A stretch of 64,000 nucleotides of DNA from Occultella glacieicola (GCF_004353825.1 NZ_SMNA01000003.1:372001-436000); one strand, 5' to 3'; counted from the stretch's first letter, positions 9,664 through 20,659 are shown. Notes: generated by a model from the sequence alone, not told the origin. Translations and numbers: made by a program.

Positions 9664-10791
9664 TCATCGTTGCTGGGCCCGCTGCATCGAGTCGCGGACC
9701 TCACCGACCAGTTCCTCGAGGATGTCCTCCAGGAACACCACGCCGATCCGCCCGGAGTCGGCCGCGTTGGCGACCGCGGAGTCGGCCTCGGCGACGGCGC
9801 CGGGCGCGAGCACCTCACCGCCGCCGATGCCCGCGTCCGGTGCGGCGCTGACCGCGGCCAGGTGGGCACCGGTGCGCTGCATGGCGGCGAGGACGTCCTC
9901 GATCTCGTCCCCGGTGGCGGCCATGGCCATCGGCCGCACCCGCCAGTCCGGCACCGGCGCCGCCCGCAACTCGTCGGAGTCCGCGTACAGGACGTCCTTG
10001 ATATGCAGGTAGCCGATCACGGCATCGCCGTCGGTCACCGGGAACCTGGAGTACCCGGTCTTCGCGACCGCGTGCTCGACGTCGTCCGGCGTGCACCCCA
10101 GGGGCAGCGTGACCAGGGCATCGAGGCCGACCATCACTGTGCCTGCGGTGGCCTCGGAGAACTCGATGGCACCGGTGAGCAGGCCGAGGTCGTCGTCGAG
10201 GAGTCCCTCGGCCTGGGACCGCTCGACGATCGCGGCGACCTCCTCGGCGGTGAAGGTGGAGGTGACCTCGTCCTTGGGTTCGACGCCGCCGAGACGCAGG
10301 ATCGCGTTCGCCAACCAGTTCAGGAACCTGATCACCGGGGAGAGCACCCGGGAGATCCACACCAGCGGCGGGGCGAACCAGAGGACGGCTCGCTCCGGCG
10401 CGGAGACGGCCAGGTTCTTCGGGACCATCTCCCCGACGACCACGTGCAGGTAGACCACGATCGCCAGCGCGACCACGAAGCCGACGACGTGGCCGGCCTG
10501 CTCGGGCAGCCCGACGGCGATCAGGGGGCCCTCGACCAGCCGGGCGATCGCGGGCTCGGCGACCGCACCGATCCCCGTCGAGCAGATCGTGATCCCCAGT
10601 TGGGCGCAGGCGAGCATGAGCGAGACGTTCTCGATCGCCCACAGGGCGGTGCGAGCGGCCCGGGAGCCGGACTCGGCGAGCGGTTCGATCTGCGAGCGCC
10701 GGGCGGACATGATCGCGAACTCGGCGCCCACGAAGAACGCGTTCGCGGCAAGCAGCACGAGCGCCACGACCAGCGCGGTCCCGGAGCTCAT
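9664..10791 (-). CDS. CNNM-domain membrane protein (hemolysin C/CorC-like)
   Basis: 375 residues with an N-terminal DUF21/CNNM membrane domain (about 1-190, starting with ALVVALVLLAANAFFVGAEFA) and two cytoplasmic CBS domains (about 200-360). It lacks the C-terminal CorC/HlyC domain that its upstream neighbour has. CNNM proteins bind or transport divalent cations such as Mg2+ or Co2+. The ATG overlaps the stop of the upstream paralogue by 4 bp (ATGA), so the two are coupled and may form a heteromer. Confidence 0.92.
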   Translation of the reverse strand: MSSGTALVVALVLLAANAFFVGAEFAIMSARRSQIEPLAESGSRAARTALWAIENVSLMLACAQLGITICSTGIGAVAEPAIARLVEGPLIAVGLPEQAGHVVGFVVALAIVVYLHVVVGEMVPKNLAVSAPERAVLWFAPPLVWISRVLSPVIRFLNWLANAILRLGGVEPKDEVTSTFTAEEVAAIVERSQAEGLLDDDLGLLTGAIEFSEATAGTVMVGLDALVTLPLGCTPDDVEHAVAKTGYSRFPVTDGDAVIGYLHIKDVLYADSDELRAAPVPDWRVRPMAMAATGDEIEDVLAAMQRTGAHLAAVSAAPDAGIGGGEVLAPGAVAEADSAVANAADSGRIGVVFLEDILEELVGEVRDSMQRAQQR

Positions 10792-12110
10792 CGCCCGTCC
10801 TCCGACTCCGCCGTGGCCTCGGCGGCCCGGACCTGGATCGAGTCCACCCTCCGGGAGTCCATGGTCCGCACTCGCAACGTCACGCCGGGCACCTCGACCT
10901 CGTCGCCGACGACCGGCAGCCGGCCGAGCGCCGTCATCACCAGGCCGCCGAGGGTCTCGTAGGGCGCCTCGTCCGGGACCACGAGCCCGGTCTGGTGGTA
11001 GAGCTCGTCGGGACGCAGGCTGCCCGGGACGATCCAGGTCCGCGCCGGACCGGGCCGTACCACGCGTCGGCCGCGGTCGTGCTCGTCGGCGACCTCGCCG
11101 ACCAGTTCCTCGACCACGTCCTCGAGGGTCACGACCCCGGACGTGCCGCCGTACTCGTCGACGACCACCGCCATCTGCAGCCCGTCACGCAACTCCACGA
11201 GCAGAGGTCCGAGCCGGATCGTCTCCGGCACCCGCGGCGCCTCGTCCATCAACGCACCGACGGGTACGTCCCCGCGTCGCTCGTGCGGGACCGCGACCAC
11301 CCGCCGCAACTGGACGATGCCGACCACCTCGTCCGGTGAGGCGTCGATGACCGGGAACCGGGAGTGCCCGGTCGAGCGGGCCAGGGCGAGCAGGTCGGTG
11401 GCACGGGCGTCCCGGTCCACCGCGTGCATCCGCATCCGGTCCGTCATCACATCGACGGCGGTGAGCCGACCCAGCCCGATCGACCGGGTCAGCAGGGTGG
11501 CCGTGGACATCTCGAGCGTGCCCGCCTTCGCCGAGTGCCGCACCAACGCGGCCAGCTCGGTGGCCGAGCGGCCGCCGCTGAGCTCCTCGCGCGGCTCCAC
11601 CCCGAAGGCGCGGAGCACCCGGTTCGCCGACCCGTTCAGGACCGAGATCATCGGCCGCAACGCGGTGGTGAAGCCGTGCTGGAACGGGATGACCAGTTTC
11701 GCCACCTTCATCGGGTCCGAGATCGCCCAGTTCTTCGGGACCAGCTCACCGAAGATCATCGAGAACGTGTTCACGACCACGAGACTGACGACGACGGCCA
11801 CGGCCGTGGCGATCGCCGTCGTCAGCCCGGTCCGCCCCAGCGGTACGGCGACCAGGTTCGCGACGGCCGCCTGCATCGTGTACCCGAGCAGCACGGTGGT
11901 CAAGGTGATCCCCACCTGTGCCCCGGAGAGTTCGGTCGACAGATGCCGCAGCGCCCTCACGAGCAGCGTGGCTCGCTTGTCACCTGCGGCGCTGCGCCGG
12001 TCGACCGTCGCCGGGTCGAGCGCCACCAGCGAGAACTCCGCGGCCACGAACAACGCGGTCCCGGCGGTCAGCACCACTCCGAGCAGGACCAGCAGCCAGT
12101 CGGTGATCAT
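10788..12110 (-). CDS. CNNM-domain membrane protein with CorC/HlyC domain
   Basis: 440 residues: DUF21/CNNM membrane domain (about 1-195, with LFVAAEFSLVALD), a CBS pair (about 210-340, ending in VTLEDVVEELVGE) and a C-terminal CorC_HlyC transporter-associated domain (about 345-430). It is the first gene of a two-gene unit with the shorter paralogue downstream. A divalent-metal transport or homeostasis role is known for the family; the specific metal is not visible. It is divergent from the response-regulator gene at 12244. Confidence 0.93.
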   Translation of the reverse strand: MITDWLLVLLGVVLTAGTALFVAAEFSLVALDPATVDRRSAAGDKRATLLVRALRHLSTELSGAQVGITLTTVLLGYTMQAAVANLVAVPLGRTGLTTAIATAVAVVVSLVVVNTFSMIFGELVPKNWAISDPMKVAKLVIPFQHGFTTALRPMISVLNGSANRVLRAFGVEPREELSGGRSATELAALVRHSAKAGTLEMSTATLLTRSIGLGRLTAVDVMTDRMRMHAVDRDARATDLLALARSTGHSRFPVIDASPDEVVGIVQLRRVVAVPHERRGDVPVGALMDEAPRVPETIRLGPLLVELRDGLQMAVVVDEYGGTSGVVTLEDVVEELVGEVADEHDRGRRVVRPGPARTWIVPGSLRPDELYHQTGLVVPDEAPYETLGGLVMTALGRLPVVGDEVEVPGVTLRVRTMDSRRVDSIQVRAAEATAESEDGR

Positions 12111-12243
12111 CGCGGATCATCGCCGGTCATCGCGGAGTACCGGAGGGCCTTCGACGGGTGGCGGCGGGATAGCCAGGCATAGTGGAGCCAGAGTAGCCCC
12201 CGACCTCCCGGATCCTGCGGCCCGGGTGTGCCAGAGTTTTCCC

Positions 12244-12969
12244 ATGTCGACCGCCCAGCCGCACACGTCAGTACTCATCGTCGAGGACGAACCGGAGATC
12301 GCCGCGCAGATCGCCCGGCGTCTGCAGGCGGAGGGCTGGAGCGCCCATATCGCCGACGACGGGCCGTCCGGGGTGGAGGCGGCAGCGACCCTGCGACCGG
12401 ACCTGATCGTGCTCGACGTGATGCTCCCCGGCATCGACGGCCTCGAGGTCTGCCGCCGGATCCAGGCCGAGCAGGCCACCAGCGGGCACCCAGCGGCGCC
12501 GGTGCTGATGCTGACCGCCCGCGACGACGAGACCGACATGTTGATCGGACTGGGCGTCGGCGCCGACGACTACATGACGAAGCCGTTCTCGATGCGCGAG
12601 CTGCTCGCCCGGCTGAAGGTGCTGCTGCGCCGGGTGGAGCGGTCCCGGCAGGCGCCCACGACCGGCTCCGGTGAGCCGCCGATGGTGCTCGGCGACCTCG
12701 TCATCGACCGGGCCGCGCGCCGGGTGAACCGCTCCGGGGGGGAGGCCCACCTGACCCCCACCGAGTTCGACCTGCTGGTCTGCCTGGCCCAGAGCCCGCG
12801 CACGGTGCTCTCCCGCGAGCGCCTGCTCGCCGAGGTCTGGGACTGGGCCGACGCCTCCGGCACCCGCACGGTCGACTCGCACGTGAAGGCCCTGCGGCGC
12901 AAGCTCGGTTCCGACCTGATCCGCACGGTCCACGGAGTCGGATACGCCCTCGAGCCGACGGCCGGCTGA
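12244..12969 (+). CDS. OmpR-family DNA-binding response regulator
   Basis: 241 residues. The receiver domain (about 8-125) has the acidic pocket VEDE, phospho-acceptor D58 in LIVLDVMLPG and K113 in MTKPF. The C-terminal winged helix (about 145-238, with LTPTEFDLLVCL and the TRTVDSHVKALRRKLG recognition region) binds DNA. The ATG at 12244 follows a CAGAGT box at 6 nt, consistent with a leaderless or very short leader. The cognate kinase begins 50 nt downstream. The target genes are unknown. Confidence 0.95.
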   Translation: MSTAQPHTSVLIVEDEPEIAAQIARRLQAEGWSAHIADDGPSGVEAAATLRPDLIVLDVMLPGIDGLEVCRRIQAEQATSGHPAAPVLMLTARDDETDMLIGLGVGADDYMTKPFSMRELLARLKVLLRRVERSRQAPTTGSGEPPMVLGDLVIDRAARRVNRSGGEAHLTPTEFDLLVCLAQSPRTVLSRERLLAEVWDWADASGTRTVDSHVKALRRKLGSDLIRTVHGVGYALEPTAG

Positions 12970-13019
12970 GGGCGGCCCCCTCGCCCCCGCTCCTGCGCCG
13001 CCGTGATGAAGCCGCACCG

Positions 13020-14138
13020 ATGACCACCCCACACGTCCGGCACGCCCGCTCCACGGAACTGAGCTGGTGGCGGCGACTCCTCGGACTGGCCGGCGACCTA
13101 CGCCCGCTCGACCCGATGCGCTCGATCAAGATGAAGTTGATCGTGATCATCGCGGCCACGGTCGCCATGTACACGCTGGTCACCTGGGCGGGTATCCGGT
13201 TCGGGTTCGGGGTGCTGAACACCTTCCCGTTCGCGCTCGGGGCCTCGCTGATCCTCACCCAGATCCTCGCCCGCGGCATGACCCGGCCGCTGCGGGAGAT
13301 GACCGCCGCGGCGCGCTCGATGGCACGCGGCGACTACACCACCCGAGTACATACCAACAGCCAGGACGAGGTCGGCGAGCTCGCCGCCGCGTTCAACTCG
13401 ATGGCCCAGGACCTGGACACCCTGGACGCCCAACGCCGGGAGATGGTGGCCAACGTCTCGCACGAGCTGCGGACGCCGGTCGCGGCGTTGCGGGCCCAGT
13501 TGGAGAACATGGCCGACGGCGTCGTGGAACCCGATCCGGACGCGCTCGAGGGGGCGCTCACGCAGATCGAGCGGCTCTCCCGGCTGATCACCTACCTGCT
13601 CGACCTGTCCCGGCTCGAGGCCGGGGCGGCCAGCCTGGCGCTGACCGACTTCGAGGTGCAGGAGTTCCTCGACGACGTCGCGACCCAGGCGCGGCACGCG
13701 GCCGCCGGGTCCGGCCGGGAGCTGCGCTGGGCGGTGTCCACCGTGCCACCGGACCTCCACCTGACCGCCGACGAGGAGCGGCTGCGGCAGGTCATCTCCA
13801 ACCTGCTCGGCAACGCCTCCCGGCACTCCCCCCACGGGGGCACGGTGTCCCTGCGGGGGCGTTACTCGGCCACGACCGACGAGGTCGTCATCGAGGTGCT
13901 GGACGAGGGTCAGGGCATCCCGGTCTCCGACCGCGAGAAGGTCTTCGAGCGATTCGAACGCGGCAACGCCCCTGCCCAGCGCGGCGGCCTGTCCACCGGC
14001 GGCACCGGGCTCGGCCTGGCGATCGCCCGCTGGGCGGTGAGCCTGCACGGTGGCACGATCGCGGTCGCGGACCCGCCGGGAGGGACCGGGGCCATGCTCC
14101 GGGTGACCCTGCCCGCGCGCGGCCCCGCCGAGGGGTAG
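13020..14138 (+). CDS. Sensor histidine kinase
   Basis: 372 residues. Two membrane segments (about 39-60 and 68-84) with almost no extracytoplasmic loop between them, so stimulus sensing is likely intramembrane. A HAMP domain follows (about 85-137), then HisKA with H148 in VSHELRTPVAAL and HATPase_c (N box NLLGNASRH, G boxes DEGQGI and GGTGLGLAIA). It forms a two-component pair with the preceding regulator. The GTG/ATG choice is straightforward because the frame is not open much further upstream. Confidence 0.95.
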   Translation: MTTPHVRHARSTELSWWRRLLGLAGDLRPLDPMRSIKMKLIVIIAATVAMYTLVTWAGIRFGFGVLNTFPFALGASLILTQILARGMTRPLREMTAAARSMARGDYTTRVHTNSQDEVGELAAAFNSMAQDLDTLDAQRREMVANVSHELRTPVAALRAQLENMADGVVEPDPDALEGALTQIERLSRLITYLLDLSRLEAGAASLALTDFEVQEFLDDVATQARHAAAGSGRELRWAVSTVPPDLHLTADEERLRQVISNLLGNASRHSPHGGTVSLRGRYSATTDEVVIEVLDEGQGIPVSDREKVFERFERGNAPAQRGGLSTGGTGLGLAIARWAVSLHGGTIAVADPPGGTGAMLRVTLPARGPAEG

Positions 14139-14271
14139 TCCACAGCAACCGCTGCGGCACCGGTGACGAACCGTTGACCACCCTTTGAACGACCGTCGCG
14201 GGCGCGGGTCCGACGCGTCACATTTTGGCGCGGCGGGGCCGCCCCGTGGCGTTCCAGTGGTGTTCGTCACC

Positions 14272-14277
14272 TAGGCT
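14272..14277 (+). promoter_or_regulatory. Possible -10 box upstream of kgd
   Basis: TAGGCT matches the TANNNT pattern about 52 nt before the kgd GTG; a second candidate TACTCT lies at 14302-14307. No strong -35 is recognisable for either, so the start site is uncertain. Confidence 0.3.
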
Positions 14278-14328
14278 TGTGGAGACGATTCCGCACCCGA
14301 TTACTCTTTGGAAGAGGGCGATCCCCGA

Positions 14329-17300
14329 GTGTCCCAGCAGGCACCACACGACCCTGTCTCGGTTCCCACGAACTTCGGCGGCAACGAATGGCTCATCGAC
14401 GAGCTGTATGCCCAGTACCGGGAGGACAAGTCGCAAGTCGACCCGACCTGGTGGGAGTTCTTCGAGAACTATCGCCCCGCGGACCTCGCGACCAACGGCA
14501 CCGGGGGTAGCAACGGCGCCCCCACGGCCAAGCCGGCCGGCGCGGCAGCTCCCGCCCCGGCGCCCGAGCCGAAGGCCAAGGCGAGCAGCCCGCCCGCCGC
14601 AGCGACGCCGTCGGCCCCGGTCGTCGGCAGTGCCGCACAGGCGGCTACGCCGGCCACGCCGGCCGACGAGGTCCGCGCGGACCTGCCCCCGGCCGCGCCG
14701 GAGGTCACCGCGGAGGCGCCGACCGCCCCCTACACGAAGTCCCTCACCGGCGGCGGACCCCGCAGTGCCGGCGGTGACGACGAGGTCGAGAAGCTCCGTG
14801 GCGCGTCCGCCCGGACCGTCACCAACATGGTCTCCAGCCTGGACGTGCCGACCGCGACCAGCGTCCGCTCGATCCCGGCGAAGCTGCTCGTCGACAACCG
14901 GATCGTGCTGAACAACCACCTCCAGCGCAGCCGGGGCGGCAAGGTCTCGTTCACGCACCTCATCGGGTTCGCCGTGGTCGAGGCGCTCGGTGACATGCCG
15001 GAGATGAACGCCGGATACCGCGACCTCGACGGCAAGCCCGGCATCGTGCGTCCCGCGCACGTCAACTTCGGCCTGGCCATCGACCTCGCCAAGCCGGACG
15101 GCACCCGGCAACTGCTGGTGCCCTCCATCAAGGAAGCCGAGACGATGGACTTCGCCCACTTCTGGGCGGCCTACGAGGACATGGTCAAGAAGGCCCGCGG
15201 CGGCAAACTCACCGTCGAGGACTTCGCGGGCACCACGATCTCGCTGACGAATCCCGGCACGATCGGCACCGTGCACTCGGTGCCCCGGCTGATGGCCGGG
15301 CAGGGCACGATCATCGGCGTCGGCGCGATGAACTACCCCGCCGAGTTCCAGGGCGCCTCCACCGAGACCCTCTCGAAGCTCGGGGTATCGAAGGTCCTGA
15401 CGCTCACCTCCACCTACGACCACCGGATCATCCAGGGTGCCCAGTCCGGTGACTTCCTGCGGATCGTGCACTCCAAGCTGATCGGCGAGGACGGTTTCTA
15501 CGACCGTGTCTTCGCGGCGCTGCGGGTGCCGTACGAGCCGGTCCGGTGGACCACGGACACCAGCGACGAGGACGAGTTCGGCAAGCCGGCGCGGATCGCC
15601 GAACTGATCCACGCCTACCGCTCCCGCGGGCACTTCATGGCGGACACCGACCCGCTGGCCTACCGGCAGCGCCGACACGCCGACCTGGACGTGCAGAACC
15701 ACGGTCTGACCCTCTGGGACCTGGACCGCACGTTCCCCACCGGAGGGTTCGGCGGCAAGCCGAAACTGCCCCTGCGCGACATCCTCGGCCTGCTGCGCAA
15801 CTCCTACTGCCGCACCATCGGTTCGGAGTACATGCACCTGCACGACGCCGCCCAGCGCAAGTGGCTGCAGCAGCGCCTGGAGTCCGGCTGGGCGAAGCCC
15901 GAGCCGATCGCGCAGCAGCAGATCCTGCGCAAGCTGAACGCCGCCGAGGCGTTCGAGACGTTCCTGCAGACCAAGTACGTCGGGCAGAAGCGGTTCAGCC
16001 TTGAGGGTGGCGAGTCGCTGATCCCGATGTTGGACAAGATCCTTGAGCGTGCCGCCGAGGAGGGTCTGGACGAGGTCGGCATCGGGATGCCGCACCGCGG
16101 CCGGCTGAACGTGCTCGCCAACATCGCCGGCAAGTCCTACGCGCAGATCTTCGCCGAGTTCGAGGGGAACCAGGACCCGCGCACCGTGCAGGGCAGCGGC
16201 GACGTGAAGTACCACCTCGGCACCGAGGGCACCTACACCTCGGTGAGCGGGGAGAGCACGAAGGTCTACCTCGCCGCGAACCCGTCCCACCTCGAGGCCG
16301 TGAACGGTGTGCTCGAGGGCGTCGTGCGGGCCAAGCAGGACCGGATCGACCTCGGCGGGGCCGGGTTCTCGGTGCTGCCGATCCTGATCCACGGGGACGC
16401 CGCGTTCGCCGGGCAGGGCGTGGTCATCGAGACCCTGAACATGTCCCAGCTGCGCGGGTACCGCACCGGCGGCACTGTGCACATCCTCATCAACAACCAG
16501 GTGGGCTTCACCACCGGTGCCTCCTCGTCCCGGTCCACGCTGTACGCGACCGACGTGGCGAAGGGCCTGCAGATCCCGGTGTTCCACGTGAACGGTGACG
16601 ACCCGGAGGCCGTCGCGCACGTGGCCGAGCTGGCGTTCGACTACCGCCAGGAGTTCCACAAGGACGTCATCATCGACATGGTGTGCTACCGCCGCCGCGG
16701 TCACAACGAGGGCGACGACCCGTCGATGACCCAGCCGGTGATGTACTCCCTGATCGAGAAGAAGCGCAGCGTCCGCAAGCTGTACACCGAGGCGCTCGTC
16801 GGTCGTGGTGACATGACCGAGGACGAGGCCGAGGAAGCACTCTCGCACTACAAGGGCGAACTCGAACGGGTCTTCACCGAGGCCCGCTCCACCGGCAGCT
16901 CCTCCACCGACGCCGGTCAGGTGGCCGGCCTGGAGCGGCCGGAATCCCAACTGGAGGACGCCGGCGTCATGGTCGGTTGGGAGACCGCCGTCCCCGCGCA
17001 GATGCTGCAGCGGATCGGTGACGCGCAGGTGCGCCCGCCCGAGGGGTTCACCGTGCACCCCAAGCTCCTCCAGATGCTGCAGAAGCGGCACCAGATGTCC
17101 ACCGACGGGGACATCGACTGGGCCTTCGGGGAACTGATCGCATTCGGCTCCCTGCTACTGGAGGGCACGCCGGTGCGGCTGTCCGGGCAGGACTCGCGCC
17201 GCGGCACGTTCGTGCAGCGGCACGCGGTACTGCACGACCGGGTCAACGGCGCCGAGTGGACCCCGCTGATGTACCTCGCCGCCGACCAGGGCAAGTTCTG

Positions 17301-18156
17301 GGTGTACGACTCCGCGCTGAGCGAGTACGCGGCCCTCGGGTTCGAGTACGGCTACTCGGTGGAGCGCCCGGACGCGCTGGTCCTGTGGGAGGCGCAGTTC
17401 GGCGACTTCGTCAACGGCGCCCAGACGATCATCGACGAGTTCATCTCCTCCGCCCAGCAGAAGTGGGACCAGTCCTCCTCCGTGGTGCTGCTGCTGCCGC
17501 ACGGCTACGAGGGTCAGGGACCGGACCACTCCTCGGCCCGCAAGGAGCGGTTCCTGCAGCTCGCGGCGGAGGACAACATGATCGTCGCGGAACCGTCCAC
17601 TCCGGCGAACCACTTCCACCTGCTGCGGCGTCAGGCGTACCAGCGCCCCCGCCGCCCGCTGATCGTGTTCACCCCGAAGCAGTTGCTGCGGCTGCGGGCG
17701 GCCACGTCCACGGTGGAGGACTTCACCTCCGGCACCTTCCAGACCGTCATCGGCGACTCCGCCGTGGACGCCTCGAAGGTCGACCGGGTGCTCATGTGCA
17801 GCGGCCGGGTCTACTACGACCTGCTCGCTGAGCGCACCAAGCGGGAGGACGACCGGACCGCGATCGTGCGCCTTGAGCAGCTCTACCCGCTCGACCACGA
17901 CGCCATCGCGGCCGAGCTCGGCCGCTACCCGGACGCCGAGTTCGTGTGGGTGCAGGACGAGCCGAAGAACCAGGGTGCGTGGAGCTACCTGGTCCTGAAC
18001 CTGGCGTACTCGCTGCCGAACGTGGCCGACCCGGAGCGGCTGAAGGGCCGGGTCCGGGTGGTGTCCCGCCCGAACATGGCCGCCCCGTCCGCCGGTACCG
18101 GCAAGAAGCACCAGGCGGAGCAGGCCACCCTGCTGAGCGAGGCTTTCCAACGGTGA
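14329..18156 (+). CDS. kgd: Multifunctional 2-oxoglutarate decarboxylase/dehydrogenase E1-E2 (Kgd)
   Basis: 1275-residue actinobacterial fusion for the 2-oxoglutarate step of the TCA cycle. It has an N-terminal OdhA segment ([17 protein letters not shown]; about 18-50), an Ala/Pro-rich linker, an E2-like succinyltransferase domain (about 140-370, active-site [14 protein letters not shown]), and the ThDP-dependent E1 (about 420-1270, with [23 protein letters not shown] and [10 protein letters not shown]). There is no lipoyl domain, as usual in this family. GTG at 14329 was preferred over an upstream TTG because GGAAGAGGG lies before it and the encoded VSQQAPHDP resembles relatives. The stop overlaps the next GTG by 4 bp. 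Confidence 0.96.
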   Translation: MSQQAPHDPVSVPTNFGGNEWLIDELYAQYREDKSQVDPTWWEFFENYRPADLATNGTGGSNGAPTAKPAGAAAPAPAPEPKAKASSPPAAATPSAPVVGSAAQAATPATPADEVRADLPPAAPEVTAEAPTAPYTKSLTGGGPRSAGGDDEVEKLRGASARTVTNMVSSLDVPTATSVRSIPAKLLVDNRIVLNNHLQRSRGGKVSFTHLIGFAVVEALGDMPEMNAGYRDLDGKPGIVRPAHVNFGLAIDLAKPDGTRQLLVPSIKEAETMDFAHFWAAYEDMVKKARGGKLTVEDFAGTTISLTNPGTIGTVHSVPRLMAGQGTIIGVGAMNYPAEFQGASTETLSKLGVSKVLTLTSTYDHRIIQGAQSGDFLRIVHSKLIGEDGFYDRVFAALRVPYEPVRWTTDTSDEDEFGKPARIAELIHAYRSRGHFMADTDPLAYRQRRHADLDVQNHGLTLWDLDRTFPTGGFGGKPKLPLRDILGLLRNSYCRTIGSEYMHLHDAAQRKWLQQRLESGWAKPEPIAQQQILRKLNAAEAFETFLQTKYVGQKRFSLEGGESLIPMLDKILERAAEEGLDEVGIGMPHRGRLNVLANIAGKSYAQIFAEFEGNQDPRTVQGSGDVKYHLGTEGTYTSVSGESTKVYLAANPSHLEAVNGVLEGVVRAKQDRIDLGGAGFSVLPILIHGDAAFAGQGVVIETLNMSQLRGYRTGGTVHILINNQVGFTTGASSSRSTLYATDVAKGLQIPVFHVNGDDPEAVAHVAELAFDYRQEFHKDVIIDMVCYRRRGHNEGDDPSMTQPVMYSLIEKKRSVRKLYTEALVGRGDMTEDEAEEALSHYKGELERVFTEARSTGSSSTDAGQVAGLERPESQLEDAGVMVGWETAVPAQMLQRIGDAQVRPPEGFTVHPKLLQMLQKRHQMSTDGDIDWAFGELIAFGSLLLEGTPVRLSGQDSRRGTFVQRHAVLHDRVNGAEWTPLMYLAADQGKFWVYDSALSEYAALGFEYGYSVERPDALVLWEAQFGDFVNGAQTIIDEFISSAQQKWDQSSSVVLLLPHGYEGQGPDHSSARKERFLQLAAEDNMIVAEPSTPANHFHLLRRQAYQRPRRPLIVFTPKQLLRLRAATSTVEDFTSGTFQTVIGDSAVDASKVDRVLMCSGRVYYDLLAERTKREDDRTAIVRLEQLYPLDHDAIAAELGRYPDAEFVWVQDEPKNQGAWSYLVLNLAYSLPNVADPERLKGRVRVVSRPNMAAPSAGTGKKHQAEQATLLSEAFQR

Positions 18157-18758
18157 GCGCCGCGTCCACCGACGCGGTTGGCACGCGCATCTGTGTGGTC
18201 GGCGACGAACTCGTCGCCGGGCTCGGCGATGCCCGCGGGATGGGCTGGGTCGGCCGGGTGGCGGCCCGGACCGCCTCGGAGTCCCCGTTGGCCTTCTTCC
18301 CGTTGGCGGTGCCCGGGGAGACCAGCACGTCCCTGTCCGGGCGCTGGGAGACCGAGTGCAACCGGCGCTTCGGCGGCGGCGAGAATCGTCTCGTGGTGGC
18401 TCCCGGGTCCGCCGACGTGCAGCACGGGGTGTCCCTGGCCCGGAGCCGGCTGAACCTCGCGAACGTCCTCGACGACGCCACCAACCGGCAGATCCCCACG
18501 TTCGTGGTCGGCCCGCCGCCGCGTGCCGACGTCTCCGAGTCCGCACTCGGTGACCTCTCCGGCGCGTTCGCGGACGTCTGCCAGCGCCGCCGGGTGACGT
18601 ACGTGGAGACCTTCGAACCGTTGCGCACCCATGAGCAGTGGCTGGCGGACATCTCCGCCGGCGACGGCACCCACCCCCAGCAGGCCGGCTACGGCCTGCT
18701 GGCCTGGCTGGTGCTCCACAACGGCTGGCACGAGTGGTTGGGCCTGCCCCAGGAGTGA
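18153..18758 (+). CDS. SGNH/GDSL hydrolase-like protein with replaced catalytic serine
   Basis: 201 residues in the SGNH-hydrolase fold. Block I reads GDELVAG with Glu19 where the nucleophilic Ser belongs, block III reads PGSADV with Ala where the oxyanion-hole Asn belongs, while block V keeps the DGTHP Asp-x-x-His and GYGLLAW. The usual esterase chemistry is therefore unlikely, and the protein may be a binding or structural member. GTG at 18153 overlaps the kgd stop (GTGA), suggesting translational coupling. An AGGAG overlapping its own stop serves the beta-galactosidase gene. Confidence 0.8.
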   Translation: MSAASTDAVGTRICVVGDELVAGLGDARGMGWVGRVAARTASESPLAFFPLAVPGETSTSLSGRWETECNRRFGGGENRLVVAPGSADVQHGVSLARSRLNLANVLDDATNRQIPTFVVGPPPRADVSESALGDLSGAFADVCQRRRVTYVETFEPLRTHEQWLADISAGDGTHPQQAGYGLLAWLVLHNGWHEWLGLPQE

Positions 18759-18766
18759 GGACCCCT

Positions 18767-20599
18767 GTGACCGACTCGTTCACGATCTCCGGGCAGCAGT
18801 TCCTGCGCGACGGTGTGCCGCACCAGATCATCTCCGGCGCGGTGCACTACTTCCGGATCCCGCATCCGCTGTGGGAGGACCGCCTCCGGCGGCTGCTCGC
18901 CATGGGCGCGAACGCCGTCGAGACCTACGTGGCGTGGAACTTCCACGTCCCGCATGCGGGCACCGCTCCCGACTTCACGGCGGGCGCGGACCTCGGCGGG
19001 TTCATCGACCTCGCCGGTGCGCTCGGTCTCGACGTCATCGTGCGGCCCGGCCCGTACATCTGCGCCGAGTGGGACCTGGGCGGGTTCCCGTCGTGGCTCC
19101 TCGCCGACGACGCGGCCGCCGGTGCTCTGCGGACCTCGGACCCGGCCTACCTGGCCCACGTGGGCGCGTGGTTCGATGTGCTGATCCCGATCATCGCCGA
19201 GCGCCAGCTGACCCGGGGTGGCCCGGTGATCGCCGTGCAGGCGGAGAACGAGTACGGCAGTTACGGCAATGACGCCGACTACCTGCGCGCGATGGTGGAC
19301 GGGTTGCGTGCGCGCGGCATCGACGTGCCGCTGTTCACCTCGGACGGCCCGGAACCCCTCATGCTCGCCGGCGGCACCGTGCCGGGCCTGCTCGCGACGG
19401 CGAACTTCGGTTCGCGGCAGGCCGAGGCCTTCGCGGAGCTCGCCCGGGTGCGGCCGGACCAGCCCGGGATGTGCATGGAGTTCTGGAACGGCTGGTTCGA
19501 CCACTGGGGCACGCCGCACCACCGCCGTGACGCCGCGAGCGCCGCCGAGGAACTGGCCGGGATGCTCGCGGACGGCCGGTCCGTGAACTTCTACATGGCG
19601 CACGGCGGCACGAACTTCGGGGTCTGGGCCGGCGCGAACTGCCACGACCTCGAGGACGATGCGGCGGAACCGCAGTATCAGCCGACCATCACCTCCTACG
19701 ACTACGACGCCCCGATCGCCGAGGACGGCACGCTCACGGCGAAGTTCGACGCGTTCCGGGACGTGATCGCCGCGCACACCGGTCGCACCCCACCCGCCCC
19801 GCCACCGCCGGCGGCACGGCTGGCCCCGCGGGCGGTCGAGGTGACGGCCACCCTCGACCTCGCCGCCGTGCTCGACGGCGTCGCACCGATTCGTGGGGCG
19901 ATCCCCCGCTCGTTCGAACGGCTCGGCATCCACCACGGGGTGGTCCGGTACCTGACCACCGTGGATGCGACGACGACGCCGATCCCGCCCGCGGACCTGC
20001 ACCTGGACGGCCTGGCCGACCTCGCCAGCGTGGTCGTCAACGGTGCGCTGATCGGCCGCCTCGGCCGCACCCGGGCGGACGCCGCCTACGGCCCCGCGCG
20101 CGACGGCCTGCGGATCACGCTCGACCGGCCGGTGAACACGATCGAGATCACCGTCGCCTCACTCGGCCGGGTGAACTTCGGCCGGCACCTGCGCGACGAG
20201 AAGGGGCTGCGGGCGGTGCGGTACTCCCACCAGCACCTGTTCTCCTGGACGCATGCGGGCCTGGACCTGACGACCCTCCCGGAACTGGACTGGACCGCGG
20301 CGGCGACCGCCGCCGTCGGGCCGGTCGGCGGTCTGCACCGGGCCGTCGTGGAGCTCACCGAGCAGGACCGGGCCCGCGACGCCTACATTGCGCTGCCCGG
20401 CTGGCACCACGGCCACGTGTTCCTGAACGGCTTCAACCTGGGCCGGTACTGGAACCCGGCCGGGCCGCAGCGCACCCTGTACGCCCCGGCACCGCTGTGG
20501 CGGGCCGGGGCGAACGAGCTCGTGATCGCCGAGCTGACGCTGCCGGCGGATGCTCCGGGCGGGCCCATCGAGATCCGGGACACCCCGCAGCTGGGCTGA
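18767..20599 (+). CDS. Beta-galactosidase (glycoside hydrolase family 35)
   Basis: 610 residues, cytoplasmic (no signal peptide). The TIM barrel begins with ISGAVHYFRIP and carries the substrate-binding GPYICAEWDLGG (about 95-106), the acid/base E162 in AENEYGSYG and the nucleophile E238 in CMEFWNGWFDHWG. C-terminal beta-sandwich domains include FLNGFNLGRYWNP. It hydrolyses terminal beta-galactosyl residues. GTG at 18767 has AGGAG 8 nt upstream, overlapping the stop of the preceding gene, so it probably belongs to the same transcript as kgd. Confidence 0.95.
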   Translation: MTDSFTISGQQFLRDGVPHQIISGAVHYFRIPHPLWEDRLRRLLAMGANAVETYVAWNFHVPHAGTAPDFTAGADLGGFIDLAGALGLDVIVRPGPYICAEWDLGGFPSWLLADDAAAGALRTSDPAYLAHVGAWFDVLIPIIAERQLTRGGPVIAVQAENEYGSYGNDADYLRAMVDGLRARGIDVPLFTSDGPEPLMLAGGTVPGLLATANFGSRQAEAFAELARVRPDQPGMCMEFWNGWFDHWGTPHHRRDAASAAEELAGMLADGRSVNFYMAHGGTNFGVWAGANCHDLEDDAAEPQYQPTITSYDYDAPIAEDGTLTAKFDAFRDVIAAHTGRTPPAPPPPAARLAPRAVEVTATLDLAAVLDGVAPIRGAIPRSFERLGIHHGVVRYLTTVDATTTPIPPADLHLDGLADLASVVVNGALIGRLGRTRADAAYGPARDGLRITLDRPVNTIEITVASLGRVNFGRHLRDEKGLRAVRYSHQHLFSWTHAGLDLTTLPELDWTAAATAAVGPVGGLHRAVVELTEQDRARDAYIALPGWHHGHVFLNGFNLGRYWNPAGPQRTLYAPAPLWRAGANELVIAELTLPADAPGGPIEIRDTPQLG

Positions 20600-20659
20600 G
20601 ACCGCCCGTGCGCCCACATGCGCGCGCCACTCGGACCCGCCGGATCGAGTGCCGGGCCG

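Noticed and set aside
7268-10012. 914-codon plus-strand frame spanning the mutarotase, M23 and CNNM genes
   Set aside because: It crosses three recognised genes and intergenic gaps, with no coherent domain.
14218-17091. 957-codon antisense reading frame opposite kgd
   Set aside because: Long stop-free frames opposite real genes are expected at this GC content. The translation is low-complexity Gly/Arg/Val/Leu without any motif, whereas kgd is intact.
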